From assembly GCA_001770725.1 (NCBI GenBank), contig MERU01000010.1, forward strand, positions 62,001 through 126,000: a DNA stretch of 64,000 nt. Direction: 5' to 3'. The translations under genes were made by a program, and so were the position numbers. Source of the DNA: Burkholderiales bacterium RIFCSPHIGHO2_01_FULL_63_240. GTDB taxonomy: Bacteria; Pseudomonadota; Gammaproteobacteria; Burkholderiales; Burkholderiaceae_C. Shown piece after piece: positions 55,278-63,005 of this stretch. Numbering within the stretch: the first letter of the stretch is position 1; every line of letters starts with the position of its first letter. A model generated the notes under the pieces. It did not search any database. It was not told the DNA's origin and saw only the letters and a list, made by a program, of their open reading frames with translations.

Positions 55278-56129
55278 TCAGTAAGGGCAGTTCTGGTTGT
55301 AGCGGTCGAAGACCAGCGCCGTCGCGTAGCGCGTGTGCTCGGCGCCGCACAGGAAAGTCGAGTAGCGGGTGTCGCCATCGACGAAGCGCTTCATCCAGGC
55401 CACGCCATAGCGCCCGATGGGCGTGTTGGTCGAGTTCGGCGAGAAGTGCGTGCCGCCGTTGAGCTCGCCATAGGCCTTCGTGGTGGAGCCTGGCAGTGAC
55501 GCATAGAACGGACGCGCGTGCGCGGCCACCGATGCAATGGTGTCGCCATCGGCGCCGATGATCATCGTCGGCACACGCACCGTCGAGAAGGACGTGCTCG
55601 AGTTCCACGGCGTCAACGGGTAGGAGGCCTTGAGCGTCGGGTTGTCGCGAGCGGCGATCAGTGCGCCCCCACCGCCCATCGAGTGGCCAGCCACGGCCAG
55701 GCGGGTCGTGTCGATGCGCGCCTTGACCGCCGAGGTCGACGAATTCACGACATAGCTCAGCGCGGCCATCAACTGGTTGGCGCGGCTGGCCGGCTGGTCA
55801 AGCGTGGTCAGGGTGTTGAGCGTGATGACCACGAAGCCGTGCGTGGCGATGCGCCGGCCCAGCCAAGCGATGCTGGTTTCCGTGGCGGTGAAACCGGGGC
55901 TGATGGCGATGACGCCGTAACGTGCCTGCGTGGTCGGGTAGTAGATGGTGCCGCCGCCAAAGCCACGTGGCAGCGACACAGAAGCCGTGCTCACGCTGAG
56001 CGGGCCGGCGGTGGCGTTGAGAGACGCCGAGGTGGGTGCGGTGGTCTGTGCGAAGCCGCTGACGGCGGTGGTGACGAGGGATGCGACCAGGGCGGTGCGC
56101 AAGGCAGAGCGGATGGGTGCGTTCTTCAT
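55278..56129 (-). CDS. Secreted polyester hydrolase (cutinase/PETase-like)
   Basis: A 283-residue secreted alpha/beta hydrolase, close in sequence to Ideonella sakaiensis PETase as I recall it. Signal peptide ends FAQ at residue 28. Shared blocks include [27 protein letters not shown] and DTRYSTF. Catalytic triad: Ser150 in GHSMGGGG, Asp196 in ADGDT, His228 in GGTHF. It has His at the PETase Trp159 position and Phe at Ser238, as in ordinary cutinases, and Phe80 where PETase has Tyr87. The extra PETase disulfide is missing (Ala193, Ser230), but the C-terminal one (Cys261-Cys281) is kept. It may act on aliphatic polyesters or cutin; PET activity is unproven. Confidence 0.88.
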   Translation of the reverse strand: MKNAPIRSALRTALVASLVTTAVSGFAQTTAPTSASLNATAGPLSVSTASVSLPRGFGGGTIYYPTTQARYGVIAISPGFTATETSIAWLGRRIATHGFVVITLNTLTTLDQPASRANQLMAALSYVVNSSTSAVKARIDTTRLAVAGHSMGGGGALIAARDNPTLKASYPLTPWNSSTSFSTVRVPTMIIGADGDTIASVAAHARPFYASLPGSTTKAYGELNGGTHFSPNSTNTPIGRYGVAWMKRFVDGDTRYSTFLCGAEHTRYATALVFDRYNQNCPY

Positions 56130-56277
56130 GTGTCCTCTTCGTTGTCGGTTGGATGCATCGGTGAACGGGGCCCGCCGCTCCGGCTGAAGCCGGCTCGAGG
56201 GGCCTACGCACTGTGCTTGCCGAGGAGAGGCACGTGAAGAAACGTCACGGACAAAAAGCAGACCCGAAGGGACAGCT

Positions 56278-57402
56278 TCACTGCAGGTGCAGGCGCGCGC
56301 CGTCCTGCGCCATGCGGTACTCGCGTGGCGTCAGGCCTGTCCAGCGCTTGAAGGCATGGCGAAAGCTCACCACGTCGCTGAAGCCCAGCGCCTCGGCGAT
56401 GTCCTCGGTGCTCAAGCGCGTGCCCACCAGGTAATCGATGGCCAACCGTTTGCGCACCGCGGCCAGCAGCTCCGAGAAACCAGCGCCTTCGGCCTCCAGC
56501 CTGCGGCGCAGCGTGCGCGACGTCATGCACAGCCGGCTGGCCACCTCTTCGATCGACGGGAACTGGCCGCCGTGGCGGGTGAGTTCTTCGTACACGCGAC
56601 GGGTCATGCCCGCGCCCCAGCTCGCTTCCTCGAGCAGGCGCGCGCACTGCACCGACAGGTGCGAGGCCGTGATGGGGTTGGCCAGTTGGGGCGCACGCGT
56701 CAGCAAGGTGGCATCGAAGCGCAGGGTGTTGGCCGACTGCTCGAAGAGCACCGGCGCGTGCAGCATGCGCGACCACGCCCCGGTGTCCGCCGGTGCAGGC
56801 CCCATGTAGCCGGCCTGCTTCGGACAGAAGGACTCGCCCATCACGTCCTGACCGATGCGCACATGGGCGGCCAACTGCAGGTCGATCATGAAGCGGTAGA
56901 GCGCCTCGTCGACATCGGGCCAGGGGAAGGCCGCGCGCTCCGGGAAGGTCCACACCGCCTCGTCGCCCGCCACCTCCCAGCGCAGCGGCAGCATGCCGCC
57001 TGAGAGCGGGTGGTAGCGGATGGCGCGCTCCCACACCTGGCGCAAAGACTCCGAGCACAACAGGGCATAGCCATACATGCCGTAGTGCGTCACGCCCAGC
57101 CGCTCGCCCACGCGCAGCCCCAGGTCGGGCATCGGCAGCAGGCGCACCGCGTTGCGGCTGGCACGCAGGAACTGCGCGCACGAGGTCATCGTGAACGGGT
57201 TGCTGACGCTCTCGGGCAGCAGGCCGGTGCCGGCCAGCACCTCGTGGGGGTCGGCACCCAGCTCGGTCATCACGCCCAGCAGCACCGAGAGCTTGGACGG
57301 AGGGAAGCGCCGGTCGCCTGCCCGCGCAAGCAACATGGCGGTGCCGCGCCCTTCGGTGGAGGCGCGCAGCGGCTGCGCCAGATCGGGGTCGATGAGCTGC
57401 AT
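56278..57402 (-). CDS. AraC-family regulator
   Basis: A 374-residue regulator with an Arabinose_bd-like N-terminal domain ([20 protein letters not shown]) and a C-terminal double helix-turn-helix ([53 protein letters not shown]). AGGAGG precedes the ATG at 57400-57402. It lies 148 bp upstream of the hydrolase-foldase pair on the same strand and probably controls it; the effector is unknown. This group of AraC proteins often regulates lipid or alkane genes. Confidence 0.92.
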   Translation of the reverse strand: MQLIDPDLAQPLRASTEGRGTAMLLARAGDRRFPPSKLSVLLGVMTELGADPHEVLAGTGLLPESVSNPFTMTSCAQFLRASRNAVRLLPMPDLGLRVGERLGVTHYGMYGYALLCSESLRQVWERAIRYHPLSGGMLPLRWEVAGDEAVWTFPERAAFPWPDVDEALYRFMIDLQLAAHVRIGQDVMGESFCPKQAGYMGPAPADTGAWSRMLHAPVLFEQSANTLRFDATLLTRAPQLANPITASHLSVQCARLLEEASWGAGMTRRVYEELTRHGGQFPSIEEVASRLCMTSRTLRRRLEAEGAGFSELLAAVRKRLAIDYLVGTRLSTEDIAEALGFSDVVSFRHAFKRWTGLTPREYRMAQDGARLHLQ

Positions 57403-57538
57403 GGTGAGAACCTCCTGATGGCCTGATCGCGGAGATTCTGTCAGCGGCCTGAAACCTTGCCTCTCCGGGACGCCCCGAAGCCTCGCAGTTCCAGTGCGGC
57501 CACGGTGTCCGATCCGATCACCCCCTTGACCGCTCCGA

Positions 57539-58270
57539 TCACCCGTGGGCCAGCAACACGCGAGCGGCTTCGATGCGCAGGGCCAACTCCACGCCCGGGT
57601 CGTTCATCACGGACAGCAGGAAGGCTCGGGGGTCGCCCTGCGGCACCGCGCCGGCCGACACCGCAGGGGCTTCGCCGTCGCCGGCAGACTGCAGGGCCCG
57701 GCCCGATGCGCCCTGTGCCGACGCGGCGAGCAAACGCTCCCAGTCGGCCGCCGGGATGGGCTGCAGCTTGTTCAGCAAGGCCGCCTGGCCTTCTTCCCCC
57801 GGCGCGCAGTCGAGCCAGGGCGACTCGGCGAACACCGGCACCAGGTCCGGGGCCACGAACGCAGACCATCGGTCCGGCCCGACCTGCCGCGGCACGGGCA
57901 CGCCATCGGCGGGCGCCTCGTTCGGCCAGCACGTGAAGCGCCAGGCCGCCGCGTCCTTGTCGGAAACGCCCGCCCCACCCTGGTTCAGCCAGGTCCGGAT
58001 CAGCTCGCGCAGCACTGCCACGGCCTCGGCTGGCGGTCGAGCCGATGGCGCACATGGCAAGGCGAAGCACACCCACCAGCCCTCGCGGCCATCGACGGCG
58101 ATGGCCGGCGCGTGCAGCCCCGAGTCGTTCTGCGCGCCCAGCCACACCCGGCTCACCCAATCGCTGTCGGCGGCGCGCACATGCCAGGCCACGACGCGCG
58201 CGCCCCTTGCCTCGTCGCCTGTTGCCTCACCCAGCAAACGTGCCCACTGGCTAGAAAGCGCTGCACCCAT
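57539..58270 (-). CDS. Hypothetical protein, unrecognised
   Basis: A 243-residue soluble protein with no signal peptide or membrane helix. Features: many Trp (WWVCFALP, WLGAQNDSG, WSAFVAPDLV, WERLLAAS), a middle with Pro/Asp-rich loops (APDLVPVFAESPWLDCAPGE) and a helical Ala/Gly-rich end (VMNDPGVELALRIEAARVLLAHG). ATG at 58268-58270. It lies 14 bp after ridA on the same strand and likely shares its operon. I do not recognise a family. Confidence 0.75.
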   Translation of the reverse strand: MGAALSSQWARLLGEATGDEARGARVVAWHVRAADSDWVSRVWLGAQNDSGLHAPAIAVDGREGWWVCFALPCAPSARPPAEAVAVLRELIRTWLNQGGAGVSDKDAAAWRFTCWPNEAPADGVPVPRQVGPDRWSAFVAPDLVPVFAESPWLDCAPGEEGQAALLNKLQPIPAADWERLLAASAQGASGRALQSAGDGEAPAVSAGAVPQGDPRAFLLSVMNDPGVELALRIEAARVLLAHG

Positions 58271-58284
58271 GCGGCCTCCGTGCT

Positions 58285-58641
58285 TCAGTTCAAGGCCGCG
58301 GTCACGATGACCTCGATGCGCCAGGCGGGGTTGACCAGCGGCGCCTGGAAGGTGGCGCGCGGCGGGGCGGTCACACCGTCGAACCAGGCCTCCCAGACCT
58401 GGTTCATGGCCGGCACGTCGGCGATGTCGCGCACGATGACCTGGGCCATCAGGATGCGGCCACGCGAGCTGCCGGCTTCGGCCAGCAAGGCGTCGATCTG
58501 CTCGAGCACCTGGCGGGTCTGGCCCGCCATGTCGGCGCTGGGGTCGGTGGGCACCTGCCCGGCCAGCCAGACCACGTTGCCGTGGATGGCGGCGTCGGAG
58601 TAACGGCGCTCGGGGTTGAGGTAGCGGACGGGTTGGCTCAT
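58285..58641 (-). CDS. RidA-family protein
   Basis: A 118-residue enamine/imine deaminase-like protein (DUF-Rid). It begins MSQPVRYLNPERRYSDAA, and has GNVVWLAGQVPTDP, IDALLAEAGSS, VRDIADVPAMNQVWEAWF and PPRATFQAPLVNPAWRIEV, with the active-site Arg in RATFQ. RidA proteins hydrolyse reactive enamines. Upstream of the unknown protein, downstream of the bestrophin. Confidence 0.93.
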   Translation of the reverse strand: MSQPVRYLNPERRYSDAAIHGNVVWLAGQVPTDPSADMAGQTRQVLEQIDALLAEAGSSRGRILMAQVIVRDIADVPAMNQVWEAWFDGVTAPPRATFQAPLVNPAWRIEVIVTAALN

Positions 58642-58651
58642 GGTGGTCTCG

Positions 58652-59566
58652 TCAAGTCAGGACGTGGTCGATCGGCCGTGGCACGGCCGGCAGCTCGCGC
58701 TCGCCCAGCAACTCCAGCAGCCCCGATTCGATGCCGATGGCCATCGCATCGAGCGCCAGGTCATTGGGCATGGTGCCGAAGGGCTCTTCGATCTCGTCGC
58801 TCAGGGCCTCGATGGCGAAGAAGGTGTAGGCCACGAAGGTGACCATGATCGGCGTCATCACGCCGATGGCGTCGAGCAAGCCGAAGGGCAGCATCAGGCA
58901 ATACAGGTAGACCGTGCGGTGCAGGATCACCGAGTAGGTGAAGGGCAAGGGCGTGGAGGCGATGCGCTCGCAGCCGCCATGCGCGTCGTTGAGGCCAGCC
59001 AGCGAACGGTCGAGCTCGCCCGCCAGGAAGGGAGAAAGCCCCTCTCGCTCGCGCCGGGCCTGCACCTGAGCGGCCAGCCACAGCAGGATGCGCTGGGCCG
59101 GCACGCGGCGGCCACGCAGGTCGGCCACCACCTCGGCGGGCAGCAGGCGTTGCAGGTCGGCGCCGGGGTCACCACCACGCAGTTGGTGGCGCACGGCGTG
59201 CACGAAGGCCGCCAGGCCGAGCACGAAGGGGCGTGCCGACGGGGCATCGCCCGGGCCGAAGCTCAGCCACTGGCGCGAGGCATCGCGGGTGCAGATCAGC
59301 AGGCGGCCCCAGAGCTTGCGGGCCTCCCAGTAGCGGTCGTAGCTGGCGCTGTTGCGAAAGCCCAGGAAGATGGCCAGGGCCACGCCCACCAGCGAGAAGG
59401 GCACGGCCGTCAGCGTGACCTTGTGGTTGAGCAGCTGCCCATGGAAGATGACCACCAGGATGGAAACGGCGGCCACCACCCCGAGTTGCGGCGTGATCTT
59501 CTGGAGGACCGAGCCTCGCCAGACAAACAGCATCCGCAGCCAGTTGGGGCGGGGTCGAACGATCAC
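58652..59566 (-). CDS. Bestrophin-family ion channel
   Basis: A 304-residue inner-membrane protein (PF01062-like/YneE), with VGVALAIFLGFRNSASYDRYWEARKLWG, the neck region, and IMVTFVAYTFFAIEALSDEIEEPFGTMPNDLALDAM as family signatures. Bacterial bestrophins form pentameric anion or cation channels. The start is GTG (59564-59566). Ends 10 bp before ridA. Confidence 0.92.
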   Translation of the reverse strand: MIVRPRPNWLRMLFVWRGSVLQKITPQLGVVAAVSILVVIFHGQLLNHKVTLTAVPFSLVGVALAIFLGFRNSASYDRYWEARKLWGRLLICTRDASRQWLSFGPGDAPSARPFVLGLAAFVHAVRHQLRGGDPGADLQRLLPAEVVADLRGRRVPAQRILLWLAAQVQARREREGLSPFLAGELDRSLAGLNDAHGGCERIASTPLPFTYSVILHRTVYLYCLMLPFGLLDAIGVMTPIMVTFVAYTFFAIEALSDEIEEPFGTMPNDLALDAMAIGIESGLLELLGERELPAVPRPIDHVLT

Positions 59567-59623
59567 GGCGGGCCTTTCAAAGCGATGTCAGGGGCAGCAC
59601 AAACCCCGATCATCGCCTGAACT

Positions 59624-60115
59624 TCACTCCATGCGCGTCCAGACCTGGGTGCGACCGAAGGCCGGCATGCCCCGGTAGCCCCGCACCTTGAGCTGCTGCC
59701 CATGTTCGAGCACGGTCACCTCGACCTTGTAGACCTTGCCCGATCCCGGATCGAGCACCTGGCCACCGGCCCACTTGTCGACGTTGTCGGGGTCGGCCTT
59801 GAGGTTGCTGAGGATCTCCAGCCCGGCCAGCGGGGCGCCCTTGCGCTCGTCATCGCAGAGGTCGCAGCGCAGGTCCCTGGCCGAGCGGCCGTCAAGCAGG
59901 CGCACGATGCGGCCCGAGAGCACGCCGTCGCGCTCGGTGATGACGATCTCGGCCTTGCGCTGCTTGCCGCTGTCGTCGAAGCTCCACCAGGTGCCCACCG
60001 GGCTGCCGTCGGCATGGGCCAGGCTGGCCCAGGTCAGCAGGGGCAGGCAGATCAGGCCCAGGCGGGCGGCGGTCAGGGGCTTCAAGCGGCTCTCCAGGTC
60101 GAGTGGGTTTGTCAC
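59624..60115 (-). CDS. DUF2147 secreted protein
   Basis: A 163-residue periplasmic protein with signal peptide (LGLICLPLLTWASLAHA, cut before DGSPVG) and the DUF2147 core VGTWWSFDDSGKQRKAEIVI, CDLCDDERKGAPLAGLEIL and DPGSGKVYKVEVTVLEHGQQLKVRGY. Lipocalin-like fold, function unknown. GTG start (60113-60115) with AGGGG upstream. Confidence 0.9.
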   Translation of the reverse strand: MTNPLDLESRLKPLTAARLGLICLPLLTWASLAHADGSPVGTWWSFDDSGKQRKAEIVITERDGVLSGRIVRLLDGRSARDLRCDLCDDERKGAPLAGLEILSNLKADPDNVDKWAGGQVLDPGSGKVYKVEVTVLEHGQQLKVRGYRGMPAFGRTQVWTRME

Positions 60116-60219
60116 GAAAAACCCCTTACTCTTTCACCGCAGCTGTTGCGAGTCAAGGTAATTTGCCAACATCACCCCTGAAATCGTCAAGTTGACGTCA
60201 ATTGACCGACGTTGATCAC

Positions 60220-61272
60220 TCATGTTTTCAGAATGAGGCGCGCCTGCCGACGGAAATGGTCGAGGGCGCCGAGCGGGCCCGGCAGGCTGGCCGTGGGCAG
60301 GCCCCACTCGCGGTAGAGCGTGCAGGCGGAGGTGAACAGGCGCTCGGGTGCCAGCCAGTTGGCAAAGGGCTGGCTGCGGAAGCCGTCCCCGTCGAGCAGG
60401 CGTTGGCAGGCCTGCTCGGGCGGCAGGCCCTGGCGCGCCAGGGGCTCCAGGCTTGCCAGCACCCACGTCCAGTAGCCGATCTGGGCCTGCACGTCGTGGG
60501 CATCGGCCAGCGGGCCGTGACCCGGCACGATGACCCGCGGCGCCAGCGCCAGCACCCGCCCGAGGGCCTCGACGATGCGCGACACCGGCCCGGCCCAGGC
60601 CACCGGGGTCACGCCCACGAAGAGGATGTCTCCGGTGAAGACAACGCCGCGCTGCGGCAGGTGCACGATGCAATCGCCATCGGTGTGGCCGGGGCCCACC
60701 TCCACCAGGTGCAGCACCGTGTCGCCGATCTCCAGCGTGGTCTCGCCCGTGAACGTCTCGCGCGCCGGGGTCACCTGCACGCCGCCGAAGCGATAGGGGC
60801 GCAGCATGTCGCCCATGTAGCGCCCCAGGCCATCGACGCCGGCGGCGGGCACGCAGCGAAACAGCTTCGAGCCCCACTGCAGCGCGCGCAACTGGCCGGG
60901 TGGGTGGTGGTGCATCTGATCGACGCAGGCGCGCGTGGCCACGATGGGCAGGTCGGCGAAGAGCTGGTTGCCCCAGCAGTGGTCGCCATCGGCATGGGTG
61001 TTGACGACCCGCGTGATGGGCGCCTCGCGCAGCACCGGCTCGGCGTGGCGCAGCATCTCGCGCGTGAAGTGCAGGTCCCAGCAGGTGTCGATGAGCACGG
61101 TCTGATCGCCGCAGCGCACCAGCCCCAGGTTGGTCTCGCCCCAGCTGCCATTGGGCACGAGCCAGGCGTGCGTGTCGGGTGCGACCTCGTAGAGACCTTC
61201 CGCATACAGCGGCGCTTCGCCCATGCGCGTGACCGTGCGGCCCGTGCCCGCGATCAGGCGCGCGCCCTTCAT
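60220..61272 (-). CDS. MBL-fold metallo-hydrolase
   Basis: A 350-residue binuclear metal hydrolase. Metal ligands: NTHADGDHCWG (HxxxDH), VGPGHTDGD, FTGDILF, VPGHGPLAD. The family cleaves various esters, thioesters or lactones. It lies downstream of the FAH-family gene with a 4-bp overlap (ATGA). The substrate is unknown but likely a ring-cleavage or lactone intermediate handled with the FAH partner. Confidence 0.9.
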   Translation of the reverse strand: MKGARLIAGTGRTVTRMGEAPLYAEGLYEVAPDTHAWLVPNGSWGETNLGLVRCGDQTVLIDTCWDLHFTREMLRHAEPVLREAPITRVVNTHADGDHCWGNQLFADLPIVATRACVDQMHHHPPGQLRALQWGSKLFRCVPAAGVDGLGRYMGDMLRPYRFGGVQVTPARETFTGETTLEIGDTVLHLVEVGPGHTDGDCIVHLPQRGVVFTGDILFVGVTPVAWAGPVSRIVEALGRVLALAPRVIVPGHGPLADAHDVQAQIGYWTWVLASLEPLARQGLPPEQACQRLLDGDGFRSQPFANWLAPERLFTSACTLYREWGLPTASLPGPLGALDHFRRQARLILKT

Positions 61273-62183
61273 GCGCGCACCTGGTGTTCGATCTGGCCGA
61301 CGCCCTCGATGTGCAGCCGCAGGCGGTCGCCCGGCTGGGGCCAGTGGCCGTTCTCCATCGCCGAGCCATCGGGCAAGGTGCCCGAGGCGATGAGCTCGCC
61401 GGGCAGCAGCGTCTCGTCGCGCGACAAGGCCGACAGCGTCTGGCCCCAGCGGTGCAGCATGCCGGCCGTGCTGGTGCGCGCCACGACACGGCCATTGACC
61501 TCCACGACGGCCGCCAGCGACTCGATGCGGCCCAGCACATCAGCCGCGTCCACGCATTCGGCCGACATCGAGCTGCAGAAGTGCTTGCTCTTCTGGGGCC
61601 CCAGTCCGGTCGCCATCTCGGCGCGCTGGACGTCGCGGGCGCTCCAGTCGTTGACCACCACGAAGCCACCGATGGCGGCGAGCGCCTCGTCGGGCGTGGC
61701 GTTGCGCAGCGGCGAGCGCAGCACCAGGCCCAGCTCAAGCTCGTAATCGAGTGCGCGCGTGAAGGCTGGCGCGCACACGGGCGTGCCGCTGGGCACAAAG
61801 CTCAGGTGGTTGCCGAAGTAGTAGACCGGCTGGCTGAGCGCCAGCGGATGCGGCCTGAAGGCCGGAAAAGGCCGGCGCAGCACGGCCTCGAACACGTCGG
61901 TGAACACCGCCACCGCGGGCATGAAGCGGTGCACGTAGCCGCGCGACGACTGCACCCAATGCCGCTCGTACAGGCTGCAGTCGCGGAAGGACCGCGGTTG
62001 CAGCGGCAAGGTCAGCGCGCCGGGCTGCCAGGCATCGGCCAGCACGCCTTCCTTGTCGGGCGCGGGCGCCCACAGCCGCTCGCTCACCTCGGCGGGCGTC
62101 GCCGCGCGCCAGGTGCCGCCGTCCTCGACCTGCAACACCAGGTCGCCTCCCGGCTGCGGTGCGATCATCCTTCTCCAACGCAT
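61269..62183 (-). CDS. Fumarylacetoacetate hydrolase-family protein
   Basis: A 304-residue hydrolase or decarboxylase of the FAH superfamily. Metal-binding D-x-E-x-E is in DYELELGLVL; VVNDWSARDVQRAEM, the conserved GPQKSKHFCSSMS and DETLLPGELIASGTLPDGS follow. Family members open C-C bonds or hydrate diketoacids in aromatic catabolism. The start ATG (62181-62183) is close to the divergent TetR gene, in whose operator region the promoter probably lies. Confidence 0.9.
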   Translation of the reverse strand: MRWRRMIAPQPGGDLVLQVEDGGTWRAATPAEVSERLWAPAPDKEGVLADAWQPGALTLPLQPRSFRDCSLYERHWVQSSRGYVHRFMPAVAVFTDVFEAVLRRPFPAFRPHPLALSQPVYYFGNHLSFVPSGTPVCAPAFTRALDYELELGLVLRSPLRNATPDEALAAIGGFVVVNDWSARDVQRAEMATGLGPQKSKHFCSSMSAECVDAADVLGRIESLAAVVEVNGRVVARTSTAGMLHRWGQTLSALSRDETLLPGELIASGTLPDGSAMENGHWPQPGDRLRLHIEGVGQIEHQVRA

Positions 62184-62195
62184 GCGTCCCCCTTG

Positions 62196-62211
62196 GTAGC
62201 CAAATGGCTAC
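62196..62211. promoter_or_regulatory. TetR operator 1
   Basis: GTAGCCA-AA-TGGCTAC, a perfect palindrome with 7-bp arms, between the FAH gene and the TetR gene. A -10-like TACAAT (62209-62214) overlaps its end, pointing to the plus strand. Confidence 0.8.
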
Positions 62212-62214
62212 AAT

Positions 62215-62230
62215 GTATCCAAATGGCTAC
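62215..62230. promoter_or_regulatory. TetR operator 2, covering the TetR start codon
   Basis: GTATCCA-AA-TGGCTAC repeats operator 1 with one arm mismatch, 19 bp away. The TetR ATG (62223-62225) lies inside it, so the repressor should block its own expression directly. Confidence 0.75.
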
Positions 62231-62885
62231 TTCCTTGTCAACGCCGTCGACCATGGCCGCTCCCGCCCCTGCCTCACCCGCCGCCGAATCGCCCCGCATG
62301 GCCGCGGGCAAACGACAGCTCATGGACGCGGCCGTGCGCCTGCTTGCTCGCCAGCAAGGCGCCGAGGCGCTCTCGCTGCGCGAGCTGGCGCGCGAGGCGG
62401 GCCTGAACCACAACACCTTCTACCGGCACTTCGAGAACCTGACGGCGCTGGAGACGGCGCTGATGGACGAGTTCACGCAGCGCTTGCGAGAAGGCACCAG
62501 CCGCGCGCGCGCCGACGTGTCCGCGCACCCGTCCGTGGTCCACCGGGTGGTTGGCTGGCTGTTCGACTTCGCGGCGGCGCACCGCGAGCCCTTCCTCGTG
62601 GCTTACCGCACGCTGCACGGCCCGCCCAGCGAAGGCCGCGAGCGGCTCAACGCCTGCCTGGACGAGCTTCGCCGCGACATGCTGCGCGAGCAGCGCGAGA
62701 TGGGCCTGCTGCCCCCCGGGCCCGACGAGGTATGGCTGCGCGTGCTCGGCGTCTACGGACGGGCGGTCTACGGCCTGGTCGTGCGCTTTCTGGAAGACCC
62801 CCGGCAGCGCGAAGCCCTGCTGGCCGAATCGGCCGAGTTGCTGGCGATCATCGTCACCGGTACGCGCGCCATTCACCCCACGTGA
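62223..62885 (+). CDS. TetR-family regulator
   Basis: A 220-residue regulator. After a Ser/Ala/Pro-rich extension of about 28 residues, the helix-turn-helix follows (GKRQLMDAAVRLLARQQGAE, LSLRELAREAGLNHNTFYRHFENL). The C-terminal ligand pocket is helical. Divergent from the FAH/MBL operon. ATG at 62223 lies inside an operator, and a -10 box stands 8 bp upstream, so its mRNA may be leaderless; no ribosome site is present. ATG at 62253 (MAAPAP) is an alternative. Confidence 0.9.
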   Translation: MATSLSTPSTMAAPAPASPAAESPRMAAGKRQLMDAAVRLLARQQGAEALSLRELAREAGLNHNTFYRHFENLTALETALMDEFTQRLREGTSRARADVSAHPSVVHRVVGWLFDFAAAHREPFLVAYRTLHGPPSEGRERLNACLDELRRDMLREQREMGLLPPGPDEVWLRVLGVYGRAVYGLVVRFLEDPRQREALLAESAELLAIIVTGTRAIHPT

Positions 62886-63005
62886 TGTGGCGTGCTTCAC
62901 ACGGGCGCGCCTGACCAGGGCCCCAGGCGTGCTGCCACGGGAACTTCTGTAGACTGGGGACGTCCCATCAGGACACCTTCTGGATCACCCTTGCAGCAGT
63001 CCACG

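Noticed and set aside
55278-56129. Calling the hydrolase a PETase
   Set aside because: Key PETase-specific features (Trp159, Ser238, second disulfide) are not present; only a cutinase/PETase-like polyester hydrolase is supported.
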